Assembly (NCBI GenBank): GCA_963665785.1
Contig: OY762456.1
Span: 1,302,001 to 1,366,000, forward strand
DNA from: UBA7455 sp026713185
Lineage (GTDB): Bacteria; Pseudomonadota; Gammaproteobacteria; Pseudomonadales; Azotimanducaceae
Length of the DNA stretch: 64,000 nt
Direction: 5' to 3'
Shown: one piece after another, positions 41,816 through 51,138 of the stretch
Numbering within the stretch: position 1 is the first letter of the stretch
How the letters are laid out: every line of letters starts with the position of its first letter
Made by a program: the position numbers and the translations under genes
Notes under the pieces: model-generated
What the model saw: only the letters and a program-made list of their open reading frames with translations
The model's database searches: none
What the model was told of the DNA's origin: nothing

Positions 41816-44278
41816 ATGTCATTTTCCCTTCCGATTTACGGTATGCATTGTCAGAACTGCGTTGACAAGGTCCAGGCTGCTTTAAATACCCTGCCGGAAA
41901 TTGAAACTGCCATAGCAGACCTTGATCACAATCGATTGACCCTTACCGGCGACAATTTGCCGATAGCCAGGGTAAAACAACTGATTCATGATCTGGGCTA
42001 TCAACTTGAACCAGTTGGTCTGCCGGAAACAGGACAGGATGTATTAATTCCGGAAAATATTCCCGATGAGCACCCGGAAACACAGGTCATCATTTCAATC
42101 ACCGGGATGTCCTGTGCCAGTTGTGTCCGTGTAGTAGAGAGGGCGCTCCGGGAGACCCGGGGAGTTGTTTCAGCCAACGTCAATTTTGCAGATTCCTCTG
42201 CTTTTGTCGTCACCAGAGGAGATCCAGAGCAACTGGTGGAGGCAGTCCGCCAGTCAGGATACGGCGCCGCCGGGTTGAGAGATGCCCTTGATGATATTGA
42301 TGGTCGGGAGGCTGCACTCAGAACGAATTTCATATCTGCGTTAACCAGATCTTCCGTCTCCCTTGGACTCGGTCTGATTCTGATGTCAAACATGTATTTT
42401 GATTTTCTTCCAGATGTAGAATCAAGGGTGTTCTGGGGGATGGCATGCCTGCTGGTACTGGGCGTAATGATCTACAGCGGAGGCGCTTTTTTTCGTGGCG
42501 CGGTCACCGCCGCGAGGCATTTCTCGACCACCATGGACACGTTGATTGCGATTGGTACGGGCGCTGCCTGGAGCTATTCCATGCTGGTGGTAGTGATGCC
42601 GGCATGGATACCGGAATCGTCTCATCATCTGTATCTGGAAGCTGTGCTCTTCATTATCGGATTCATTAATCTTGGTAAGGCATTCGAACTCAATGCCAGG
42701 AACAAGACATCTATCGCGATCAGAAAACTCCTCTCCTTGCAGCCGGAAACAGCGCTCAGAATAAGCGATGGCAGGGAAGAGACAGTACCCGTTGCAGCAC
42801 TTGAACCCGGAGACCATTTACGGCTTTCTCCCGGTGCAGCAGTGCCAGTAGATGGCAGGGTCATCAATGGTTTGTCCAGTATTGATGAATCCATGCTGAC
42901 CGGTGAATCGATACCTGCAGACAAGCAACCCGGTGACAGGCTTGTTGGCGGTACTATCAATCTGACCGGTTCTCTGGTCATGGAGGTTCTCAAGGTAGGG
43001 CGGGATACAGTGCTGTCCAGCATTATCAGTCTGGTGTGCGAAGCACAGAACTCAAAACCGCGGATAGGTCGAACCGTTGACAAAATTGCCGCCATCTTTG
43101 TGCCCATGGTTTTGTTTACCGCATTTCTGACCGCTATTTCGTGGCTGATTTTTGGCCCTGTATCTGAACTCTCGTATGTGATCATGACCACGTTAAGCGT
43201 ACTGGTTATCGCCTGTCCCTGTGCCCTTGGACTGGCGATACCCATGTCGATCATGGTTGGGATGGGGCGGATTGCAGGGGAGGGAGTGCTGGTCCGGGAC
43301 AGTGAATCACTGCAAACTGCCAGCAAATTGACCACTGTGGTCATGGATAAAACTGGAACGCTTACTACAGGAAAGCACGAAGTCACCAGGGTCTGGAGCG
43401 ATATAGACCTGCGACAACAGTTATCCATCGCGACCAGTCTGGAGCGCTTGACGGAACATCCTCTTGCTCAATCCATAGTGGCCTATTGCAGCGCCCTCCA
43501 GATTGAACAATACCAGGTGGAAAACTTTGAGATGGCGCCTGGAGGAGGTGTTCTCGCCTGGCTGGATGGGACCAGAGTGGCCGTGGGTAATCTTGCCTGC
43601 CTGAATTCCCTGGGTATGGAGTTGCCGCAGGGTGCTGCACAGGATACCGGGGATAACACTGTCGTCTACGTGGGCCGGGGCAGCCAGATAGTTGGCGGAA
43701 TTGAGTTAACAGATCAACCCAGAACTTCGGCATTGGAAGCAGTTCAACGTCTGGGAACCATGGGTGTGAAGGTGGTTATGTTGACTGGAGACAATGAACG
43801 GAGTGCCATTAAAATCACCAATCAGCTGGGTATCGATGAATACCATGCGGCACTGCAACCCGAGGACAAGCTTGATTATATCAGGGCTTGTCAGGATCGT
43901 GGTGAGCGGGTCGGTATGGTGGGTGACGGTATAAATGACGCACTGGCATTAAGTGTTGCGGACGTTGGTTTTGCCATGGGTAAAGGGACTGACATAGCCG
44001 TGGGAAGTGCGGATGTCGTCCTGCTGGGTGCAGACCTTACCGATGTAGCAAAATGCATGCATCTTTCCAAACGCGTTCTGCGTAATATCCATCAGAATCT
44101 TGTGGCGGCGTTCACCTATAACATAGTCCTTATACCGGTCGCCGCAGGGGTCCTGTATCCTGCTTTCGGGCTGTTGATTGATCCGATGTTTGCCGGCCTG
44201 GCCATGGTTGCATCCTCTGCCACGGTAGTCGGAAATGCAGGACGGTTACGCCTTGTCAGATATCCTCAACGGGGTTGA
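41816..44278 (+). CDS. copA: Copper-exporting P1B-type ATPase
   Basis: An 820-residue ATPase. Two N-terminal metal-binding domains are visible: YGMHCQNCVDKVQ near residue 10 and ITGMSCASCVRVVERA near 95. The membrane Cu site is VIACPCALGLAIP, the phosphorylation loop DKTGTLTTGKHE, the P1B His-Pro motif LTEHPLAQSI, and the hinge VGDGINDALAL. The last helix has MVASSATVVGNAGRLR, the MxxSS motif of Cu+ pumps. It exports Cu+ to the periplasm. The ATG at 41816 is preceded by two direct AACCTGACA repeats at about 41765 and 41786 that could be regulatory. Confidence 0.95.
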   Translation: MSFSLPIYGMHCQNCVDKVQAALNTLPEIETAIADLDHNRLTLTGDNLPIARVKQLIHDLGYQLEPVGLPETGQDVLIPENIPDEHPETQVIISITGMSCASCVRVVERALRETRGVVSANVNFADSSAFVVTRGDPEQLVEAVRQSGYGAAGLRDALDDIDGREAALRTNFISALTRSSVSLGLGLILMSNMYFDFLPDVESRVFWGMACLLVLGVMIYSGGAFFRGAVTAARHFSTTMDTLIAIGTGAAWSYSMLVVVMPAWIPESSHHLYLEAVLFIIGFINLGKAFELNARNKTSIAIRKLLSLQPETALRISDGREETVPVAALEPGDHLRLSPGAAVPVDGRVINGLSSIDESMLTGESIPADKQPGDRLVGGTINLTGSLVMEVLKVGRDTVLSSIISLVCEAQNSKPRIGRTVDKIAAIFVPMVLFTAFLTAISWLIFGPVSELSYVIMTTLSVLVIACPCALGLAIPMSIMVGMGRIAGEGVLVRDSESLQTASKLTTVVMDKTGTLTTGKHEVTRVWSDIDLRQQLSIATSLERLTEHPLAQSIVAYCSALQIEQYQVENFEMAPGGGVLAWLDGTRVAVGNLACLNSLGMELPQGAAQDTGDNTVVYVGRGSQIVGGIELTDQPRTSALEAVQRLGTMGVKVVMLTGDNERSAIKITNQLGIDEYHAALQPEDKLDYIRACQDRGERVGMVGDGINDALALSVADVGFAMGKGTDIAVGSADVVLLGADLTDVAKCMHLSKRVLRNIHQNLVAAFTYNIVLIPVAAGVLYPAFGLLIDPMFAGLAMVASSATVVGNAGRLRLVRYPQRG

Positions 44279-44296
44279 AGCCCGGATGGGCTTGTA

Positions 44297-45307
44297 ATGT
44301 CTTCCATGATACCGGTTTTTGATTTTGCTCAATTTCAGGAATTGATGATGGAGCCCAACTGGGCAGATGTGAACCCTGGTCTCCCCGCTATTGCCGTTCA
44401 CCTCCCTCGGGAACCTGGGACCACCGAGGAAGTGGTCCAAATTGAAAACTGGCTGTCCCGCCAGCCGATACCTGTGATAGGTGTTGTCCATGAAGCGGGT
44501 AAATCCAGCCTTGAAGACACTGTAGACCTGATTGTTTCTGATGATGATCAATTGTCTGCTGTGGTGGAAAAGATAATCCGCAATCCACAGGCATCGTCCG
44601 TGCTGGTGCAGGTTGTGCGCACTACAGTCTCGCTGCCAGTTGCACAGGCACTCAATATCGAATCACTTGCCTATTCCACTTTACAGGGGGGGCAGGAATT
44701 TGCTCGCTGGCTGCATGAATTCCAGTCACGTCGTGGCGCAAAGAGACCACCACAAATAATTGATTTTCCTATAAAAGTCAGTAGAAAAGGTAACCAGCTT
44801 GAAATTATCCTTAATACTCCGGAAAACCGGAATGCCCTTTCTGTTCCCATGCGTGATGCACTCTCTGACGCTTTCAAAATGGTGATTATGGACCGGTCAA
44901 TTGAGCATGTGGATGTGTACGGCAATGGTCCCTCTTTCAGTGCCGGTGGAGACCTGACTGAATTTGGAGACAGCAGCGACCGTGCGTTGGCGCATCAAAT
45001 CAGATTGCTGCGAATGCCCGCACAATATCTTGCTCAGGAAGCCGGGCGCTACACCTTTCACCTGCACGGCGCCTGTATTGGCGCCGGCATCGAAATGCCC
45101 GCGTTTGCAGGTCGACTCGTGGCATCGCCTGATACCTTTTTCCATTTACCCGAAATTGGCATGGGACTGGCGCCAGGCGCTGGCGGCTGTGTCAGTATTC
45201 CACGACGAATCGGCCGTCAGAAATTGAACTGGCTTGCCATCACCGGTCAACGACTGCCAGCGGACAAGGCACTCGAATGGGGCCTCATTGACGAAATAAC
45301 AGGGTAG
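44297..45307 (+). CDS. Enoyl-CoA hydratase/isomerase-family protein with extra N-terminal half
   Basis: A 336-residue protein. The crotonase domain starts around residue 155: NTPENRNALSVPMRDALSDA, oxyanion-hole region GNGPSFSAGGDLTEFG, then GACIGAGIEMPAFAGRLVAS and LPEIGMGLAPGAGGCVSIPR, with the catalytic Glu positions present. The first 150 residues look like a degenerate crotonase half (LPAIAVHLPREPGT; LVQVVRTTVSLPVAQALNIE; YSTLQGGQEFARWL). The C-terminus ends soon after the last beta/alpha unit. The substrate is unknown; it lies 18 bases after copA but a functional link is not obvious. Confidence 0.82.
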   Translation: MSSMIPVFDFAQFQELMMEPNWADVNPGLPAIAVHLPREPGTTEEVVQIENWLSRQPIPVIGVVHEAGKSSLEDTVDLIVSDDDQLSAVVEKIIRNPQASSVLVQVVRTTVSLPVAQALNIESLAYSTLQGGQEFARWLHEFQSRRGAKRPPQIIDFPIKVSRKGNQLEIILNTPENRNALSVPMRDALSDAFKMVIMDRSIEHVDVYGNGPSFSAGGDLTEFGDSSDRALAHQIRLLRMPAQYLAQEAGRYTFHLHGACIGAGIEMPAFAGRLVASPDTFFHLPEIGMGLAPGAGGCVSIPRRIGRQKLNWLAITGQRLPADKALEWGLIDEITG

Positions 45308-45456
45308 GGTGGCTGGCGAACGCAAACCCAAGGTGAGGCTGTGATCGCCAACCCGGTCCCATCAATAGAATTGTAGAATTGTTTCATGGGAATTGGTTTT
45401 TGATTACTATACCTGATATGGGGTCAGGCAGGGTCAGTAAATTGAGCAAGCGGAGT

Positions 45457-48400
45457 ATGCAAATCGCTGAAAAAATGCCATGGAAGCATTCCGCACGGAT
45501 TGCTCTGGTTTGCTGCCTGGGTCTCTGCTCAATTTCAATCTACTCCGATACCGACACAGAAGTAGCGGAAGACGACAACGCATTCGGTGTTCAGTTGCCC
45601 ATCAGCGACAACGTCGGGCATCCGACATTTTCAAGTCCCCACTTCAATCCTGTTCAAGTGGTCGGGAATCTGGTCTACGTTGTTAATACTCCCGCAGACA
45701 CTTTGGATGTCATAGATATGGCAACAAGCAGTGTCGTATTACGAATCAATACAGGTATAGACCCGGTGAGTGTCTCCGTTCGACCCGATGGTAAAGAAGT
45801 GTGGGTGGCAAATCACATCTCGGACACCATCAGCGTTGTTAACTCGGATCCGGAAAGCACCCTGTACCACCAGGTCGTTGCGACGATTCAGGACGTTAAC
45901 CTTGATTCACTCATCACTCAATTCGACGAACCTGTTGGTATTGCCTTTGCCAGCAATGAAAAAGCTTATATCGCGCTTGGACCATCGAACCAGATTGCAG
46001 TCGTAGACGTAGCAGAGCGCACGGTAAGCAATTATTTACCTGTCAGTGCGCAGGACCCGCGTGCCCTTGTTGTTCGTGACGGATACCTTTATGTGATCGT
46101 GTTCGAGTCGGGTAATCGAACTCAACTATCGGGTTGCTACGCTCAAGACATCGACGACGATATCTGTACCTACGACGCCATCCAGGAAACCCACACAACC
46201 AACAACGTGCTGTCTCTGAATTACACCGCCGATATCGTAAAAAACCCCAAGGTACCAGACCGGGATCTGTTCATATTCAATACCGAAACAGACATGTTGG
46301 TTGACATAGTCGAAGGTACGGGATCATTACTCTACGGGCTTGCCGTGGATAGTGATCGACAGGTCTACATCGCACAGGCTGATGCACGAAATGCCGAAAA
46401 TGGCCGTGCAGGCACGCAACAACATGGTTTGGAAGAAATGGAAAACAGAGCTTTCCTGAACCAGATCACGCACGTTAACTGTCAGACATTTCCCTGTGGT
46501 GACCCTTCTTTTTTTGAATTGGAACCGCTACCGCCGGTACATCCTGATTCAGGAATGGCGTTGGCGACTCCGTTTGGAATTCAGGTCAGCGATGATAACG
46601 CAACCATTGTGGCGACTGCAGCCGGGTCCGATAAAGTCTTTACGATGAATGCAGAATCGGGTGAGATTCTTGGACGTGTCCCGGTAGATGAAGTGCCCAG
46701 GGGCATAGCATTGATTTCGAATACAGATGGCGCCGCCGAACAAGCCTGGGTGCTCAATGCGGTGGCCAACACCGTCTCGTTAATCGATTTAACCGCACTC
46801 TCCAGTCCCATGGTTACCGAAACGATTGCCCTGGTGGACCCCACTCCCGAATTGTTGAAGAAAGGACGCATCGCATTCAACGATGCCGATGTTTCAACAA
46901 CAGGTACTTTTTCTTGTGACAGCTGTCACCCGGACAACAATGTGGACCAACTTCTCTGGGTTCTGGATACACCACTTTGCGATCACCCCGGCTGTAATCA
47001 AATTCCCCCGAGACTCACAATGCCTGTTCGTGGACTGCGCGACACTGCTCCCTACCATTGGGATGGCATTCCTGGAGATCCGTACGGAGGTATTAATGTC
47101 AGTTCTCTCTGGGAATCTGTCGATCCCAATTGTTCTCTGGATGAACCAGAGTCCTGCACCCGGTTTCTCGTTGATGGGAGCCTTGGTACAACCATGTGTG
47201 ACGTGACCAACTGTTCATCCAACGAAGAGGGCAAAAAGGGTGCGCTCGATGCCGATACGCGAGATGCACTGGCACACTACATTCTGAATGTGCCTTTTCC
47301 ACCGGCGCCTGCCCGACCGTTCGACAACGAGATGACCGCGAGCGCCAAAACCGGTTTTTTTGAATTCAACTATCTGAATGACTCTGGCCTGACTACCGGG
47401 GCACAAGCATGCGGGGCATGCCACAAGGCGCCGTTCCTGACCAGCACAAACACACCTTCAAGTACTGATGTAAACGGGGATGTTGGAAGCTTCAATGGTA
47501 TGGATGCACCAACCTGGCGTGGCGCCTATGATCGATGGATCGTGACACCTCAGGCGAGATTCAATGTGATCGATTTGATCGAGCGCATTGGTATGGATCT
47601 GGAAGGAAGCCTTCCGGAACAAACAATCTGGTTTCATGCCGGTGCTCGCACACAGGCAAACTGGGATATGGTCCTTGAAGGCAGTACAGGATTTTCCGGT
47701 AGTTATGCCCGACAGGCAACCCTGGATAGGAACACCGCGAATATGGAAGCAACGATCGAAATCCTGAGTGCTCTACGCGATTCTGCAAATGATGGAGGTG
47801 TGAAACTTCAAGCAGAGGGGGTGTTTATCAATGAAGAGGAGATTACCCCCGTAGCACTCGAGTTCGATGACGGTCTTTTTGTCGAAACCGGGACAGAAAA
47901 TGTGAGTTATACCCTTGATCAGTTACAGACAGAAGCTGCTGAGGGGAGGTTGCTCCTGACGTTCACGGGCAGGATCGGTGAAAACATTGGGTCAAACACT
48001 CCCCAGCCAGCACTTTGGCCATACTGGACAACAGGTGAAAATACATTCGATGGTATCGTACAGCAGTCTCCAACGGTTGAAATGACATTTCTATCAGAAG
48101 AATTGACACTCAGCCTGAAGGGTCGTCACATTCAACAGGATTCCATACTGTATTTGAATGGCCGCAGTGTTGACGGAACCATAAATTGTGCCGACGGCGA
48201 GTTACCTTCCTGTGAAGATGAAATCCTGACAGTGACTCTGGATGAAGCCCCCGAGAGTTTTGGACTTAATTTTATGCAGGTTCAAACGCCTGATGGATTA
48301 TTCAGCAACGACATCATGTTTTACTCGGAACAGGTCGAAAAACCGGACATCCCGGGTAACCTGATTGTGAGTGGTGGTGATTTCACGAATTTTGAGTTCC

Positions 48401-48837
48401 CCCTTCAACGATTCTGGAACACCGTCGAATTAGACGGCAATTCGATCTCACATGGTTCCGGATCTATATTCGCCACAATCAACAGAGTTAACTTACTGCA
48501 ACCCTGGCGAGCACAAATCAGCCATACCGTATCTGTGGTCGCCGGTCAGAATTACTCTCTTTGCTATCGGGCGAGAGCCTTTGGGACGAGGATGATCACA
48601 GCATATCTGGATCGTAATATGCATGGCTGGCAAAACTTGAGTGGAGGACAATTCACCTCGTCCTTAAACATTGGCTGGCAAGAGTTCAAACACACTTTTA
48701 CGGTTAATCAAACGGACATCACCGCGCGGGTTGCGTTTGATCTGGCGCAAAGCAGGTCACCCGTACAACTGGACGATATCGGACTCTATGAAGGGTCCGT
48801 GTGCGGGAGTCCGGATGTGACACGGGGGTCGCATTAA
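45457..48837 (+). CDS. Secreted beta-propeller protein with two c-type haem motifs
   Basis: About 1126 residues. The frame is open from TTG 45379; I take ATG 45457 because it leads into a signal-like segment (ARIALVCCLGLCSISIYS). Residues about 50-460 resemble a YVTN/YncE-type propeller (VYVVNTPADTLDVIDMATSS; VWVANHISDTISVVN). A di-haem-like module follows with CDSCHPD near 485 and CGACHKA near 650. The C-terminal part has an IPT-like region and a terminal jelly-roll reminiscent of CBM family 4/9 (SHTVSVVAGQNYSLCYRARA). It probably acts in the periplasm or outside the cell as an oxidoreductase or surface protein. No exact family is recognised. Confidence 0.72.
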   Translation: MQIAEKMPWKHSARIALVCCLGLCSISIYSDTDTEVAEDDNAFGVQLPISDNVGHPTFSSPHFNPVQVVGNLVYVVNTPADTLDVIDMATSSVVLRINTGIDPVSVSVRPDGKEVWVANHISDTISVVNSDPESTLYHQVVATIQDVNLDSLITQFDEPVGIAFASNEKAYIALGPSNQIAVVDVAERTVSNYLPVSAQDPRALVVRDGYLYVIVFESGNRTQLSGCYAQDIDDDICTYDAIQETHTTNNVLSLNYTADIVKNPKVPDRDLFIFNTETDMLVDIVEGTGSLLYGLAVDSDRQVYIAQADARNAENGRAGTQQHGLEEMENRAFLNQITHVNCQTFPCGDPSFFELEPLPPVHPDSGMALATPFGIQVSDDNATIVATAAGSDKVFTMNAESGEILGRVPVDEVPRGIALISNTDGAAEQAWVLNAVANTVSLIDLTALSSPMVTETIALVDPTPELLKKGRIAFNDADVSTTGTFSCDSCHPDNNVDQLLWVLDTPLCDHPGCNQIPPRLTMPVRGLRDTAPYHWDGIPGDPYGGINVSSLWESVDPNCSLDEPESCTRFLVDGSLGTTMCDVTNCSSNEEGKKGALDADTRDALAHYILNVPFPPAPARPFDNEMTASAKTGFFEFNYLNDSGLTTGAQACGACHKAPFLTSTNTPSSTDVNGDVGSFNGMDAPTWRGAYDRWIVTPQARFNVIDLIERIGMDLEGSLPEQTIWFHAGARTQANWDMVLEGSTGFSGSYARQATLDRNTANMEATIEILSALRDSANDGGVKLQAEGVFINEEEITPVALEFDDGLFVETGTENVSYTLDQLQTEAAEGRLLLTFTGRIGENIGSNTPQPALWPYWTTGENTFDGIVQQSPTVEMTFLSEELTLSLKGRHIQQDSILYLNGRSVDGTINCADGELPSCEDEILTVTLDEAPESFGLNFMQVQTPDGLFSNDIMFYSEQVEKPDIPGNLIVSGGDFTNFEFPLQRFWNTVELDGNSISHGSGSIFATINRVNLLQPWRAQISHTVSVVAGQNYSLCYRARAFGTRMITAYLDRNMHGWQNLSGGQFTSSLNIGWQEFKHTFTVNQTDITARVAFDLAQSRSPVQLDDIGLYEGSVCGSPDVTRGSH

Positions 48838-48856
48838 CTCGCCCTGCTGCTGTCGC
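48836..48856 (+). repeat. Fragment of interspersed repeat family I
   Basis: AACTCGCCCTGCTGCTGTCGC matches the middle of copy A (29938-29958) with few differences. It begins at the stop codon of the propeller gene and lies at the left edge of the G+C-rich segment. It may mark a recombination joint. Confidence 0.45.
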
Positions 48857-48928
48857 TAACCCAAGACAAGCGCACAGAATGATTCGCTGATGGCGTGGGT
48901 CGCACCACTCGGAAAACCTGGATTGACC

Positions 48929-50194
48929 TTATGTCTGCCGGACCCAACTGATGAGTTCGCGCAGGTTGGGCCGGTTGCCTTGACTGAGGATGCCGAACTT
49001 GTAGATCCTGCCTGCGACCCAGGAGGCGCCCCAGACCGTCAGCGCCATCAGCACGATGGAGGCACCCACCATCCACCAGGGTACTGTACCCATCACGGCC
49101 CTCGGGTACATCATGATAGGGCTGAAGAAAGGGAAGAGGGCCACCCAGTCCATCCAGGCCATTCCGCCACCCTCAATCGTCGACATCTGTATGACCAACG
49201 GGACAATGATAAGGATGACGAGCGGCATCTGCGCCTGGGTCGCCTCCTGCAGGTTCCTGCACATGGCGCCGACCGCTGCGAAGAGGCTCGAGTACAGGAA
49301 GTAACCCAGCAGGAAGTAGATAATAAGCAGTACAATGACTCCCGGCCCTGGCAGATATTGCGTGAATTCACCCAGCTCTTCCAGGTCCGGCGCCAGGACG
49401 ATAAGACCGGATAGCGCTGAGGCTGTCAATAAAACTATGCAGCCGATCCAGATACCTACCTGGGTCAGTCCGACAGCGCCCACGCCCACGATCTTGCCAA
49501 GCATGAGCTGCCAGGGTCGCAGGGACGAGATCACCAATTCGACTACCCGGTTCTGTTTCTCCTCGAGAACCGACTGCAGTATCTGGGCACCGTAGATGAG
49601 AATCATGGCGTAGAGGATAATACCGCCGATGATGCCTGAGACCATACCCGTGATACGCCCGGTCTCGAATTCTTCCATGTCGGCCTCGTCTATTCCGACG
49701 GGCTCGAACTCCATCGCTCCGCCCTTGAGCAGACTGCGGACCGACTCGCCGTCCTTGAGGAGATCGAGCCGCTGGTCCACCACCTCCCCGACAATGATCG
49801 AGCGTATGATCTTGGAACGGGTTCCACCTGGCGATTCCTTCGCACGGTATGTGAAGACGGCTTCACTGGCGGTCAGTTCATCGAGCACGACGTAGGCTTC
49901 CAGTTCGGCGTCGAGAACCCGCTGGTCCAGATCCGCGGTACCTGCGTCGGGGTCGGTGACCTCGATCTTGTATCCCTCTCGTTCCAGAGCCTGTGAAACC
50001 GGTTCACCGAGATGCCCGGTGAAGTCGACCAGAGCGATCTGACGCGTCGTACCCTGGGAGTTGAACGCCACGAAGATACCCAGCACCATCATGCCGATTA
50101 TGAACAGTGGTATGCACAGCGTCGAGAGGATGAACGCCCTCGTCCTGATGCGCTCAATGTACTCACGGCGAAATACCACCCAGACCTGCTTCAC
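48929..50194 (-). CDS. ABC-2 type exporter permease (NatB-like)
   Basis: A 421-residue membrane protein with one N-terminal helix (FILSTLCIPLFIIGMMVLGI), a periplasmic loop of about 140 residues, and five or so C-terminal helices from about 190. The motif EEKQNRVVELVISSLRPWQL is diagnostic for NatB/YhaP-type ABC-2 permeases. GTG start with a strong GGAGGT site. It overlaps the ATPase gene by four bases. The substrate is unknown (NatAB exports Na+ in Bacillus). G+C content is high, unlike the flanks. Confidence 0.88.
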   Translation of the reverse strand: MKQVWVVFRREYIERIRTRAFILSTLCIPLFIIGMMVLGIFVAFNSQGTTRQIALVDFTGHLGEPVSQALEREGYKIEVTDPDAGTADLDQRVLDAELEAYVVLDELTASEAVFTYRAKESPGGTRSKIIRSIIVGEVVDQRLDLLKDGESVRSLLKGGAMEFEPVGIDEADMEEFETGRITGMVSGIIGGIILYAMILIYGAQILQSVLEEKQNRVVELVISSLRPWQLMLGKIVGVGAVGLTQVGIWIGCIVLLTASALSGLIVLAPDLEELGEFTQYLPGPGVIVLLIIYFLLGYFLYSSLFAAVGAMCRNLQEATQAQMPLVILIIVPLVIQMSTIEGGGMAWMDWVALFPFFSPIMMYPRAVMGTVPWWMVGASIVLMALTVWGASWVAGRIYKFGILSQGNRPNLRELISWVRQT

Positions 50195-51138
50195 GTTGTA
50201 CCTCCTATTTGTGAAGGAGAATCGGTGTCGACGGGTTCTCCGGCATGGCGGACGAAGATCTCGTGCAGGCGTGGCTCGAGCAGCTCAAATCTCCGTACGC
50301 TGATTCCGCAAGCCGCCACCGCAGCCAGAATATCCTCGGGCCGCGCGCCCTCGTGCAGGGTAAGGTGAAGTGCATCGCCAACCTGCTCGACTGTCGACAC
50401 ACCCGGCCATGCGATCTCGGGAGCAGTACCGTCGAATTCGACAGCTACAACGCCAGAACGCTCGCGCTGCTTCAATTCCTTTAAGTTGCCGTCGAGCACC
50501 TTGCGGGATCGCGAGATGAGGCACACCCGTTCGCAGAGCCGCTCAGCCTGATCCATGAGGTGGGTTGAGAAGAGGATTGTCTTCCCGCGCTCCTTCTCCT
50601 CGAGAACGATCTCCTCCAGCACGTCCTGATTGATCGGGTCGAGACCGCTGAATGGTTCGTCCAGGATCAGGAGTTCAGGGTCGTGGAGCACTGTGCTGAT
50701 GAACTGGACCTTCTGCTGCATACCCTTGGACAGGGCATGCACTTTCCTGGATGCCCACTCGCCAAGGCCAAGACGCTCCAGCCATCCCTCGGCGCGGCTC
50801 CGGGCTGTCGCCCGCCCAATGCCGCGGATCTCTCCGAAGAAGACGAGCTGGTCGAGCACCTTCATCTTCTCGTACACACCACGCTCCTCGGGCAGGTAGC
50901 CTACGCGGCTTCGACGAGCGAAGTCTGGTGCACCGCCGAAGAGTTCTACCGTGCCGCTGTCGGGCAGGAGGATGCCCATCATCATGCGGATCGTGGTTGT
51001 CTTTCCCGAGCCGTTGGGACCCAGCAGACCGTAGATGGCGCCGGACTTGATTTCGAGGTCGAAGTCTGCAACAGCGGTGTGGGCGCCGAATGTCTTGTGT
51101 ACGCTGGAGAGACGTACAGCAGTTCTGTTCTGAGTCAT
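50191..51138 (-). CDS. ABC exporter ATP-binding protein (NatA-like)
   Basis: A 315-residue ATPase. The Walker A motif is GLLGPNGSGKTTTIRMMMGI, the signature is LSKGMQQKVQF (a diverged LSGGQ), and the Walker B region is LLILDEPFSGLDPINQ. The H-loop is seen in TILFSTHLMDQAERLC. It pairs with the overlapping downstream permease. It also overlaps the amidohydrolase gene by four bases, so the three form one minus-strand operon. Confidence 0.93.
   Translation of the reverse strand: MTQNRTAVRLSSVHKTFGAHTAVADFDLEIKSGAIYGLLGPNGSGKTTTIRMMMGILLPDSGTVELFGGAPDFARRSRVGYLPEERGVYEKMKVLDQLVFFGEIRGIGRATARSRAEGWLERLGLGEWASRKVHALSKGMQQKVQFISTVLHDPELLILDEPFSGLDPINQDVLEEIVLEEKERGKTILFSTHLMDQAERLCERVCLISRSRKVLDGNLKELKQRERSGVVAVEFDGTAPEIAWPGVSTVEQVGDALHLTLHEGARPEDILAAVAACGISVRRFELLEPRLHEIFVRHAGEPVDTDSPSQIGGTT

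Noticed and set aside
45417..45440. Further copy of the GGGGTCGG repeat
   Set aside because: GGGGTCAGGCAGGGTCAG only loosely resembles an arm; too degenerate to call.
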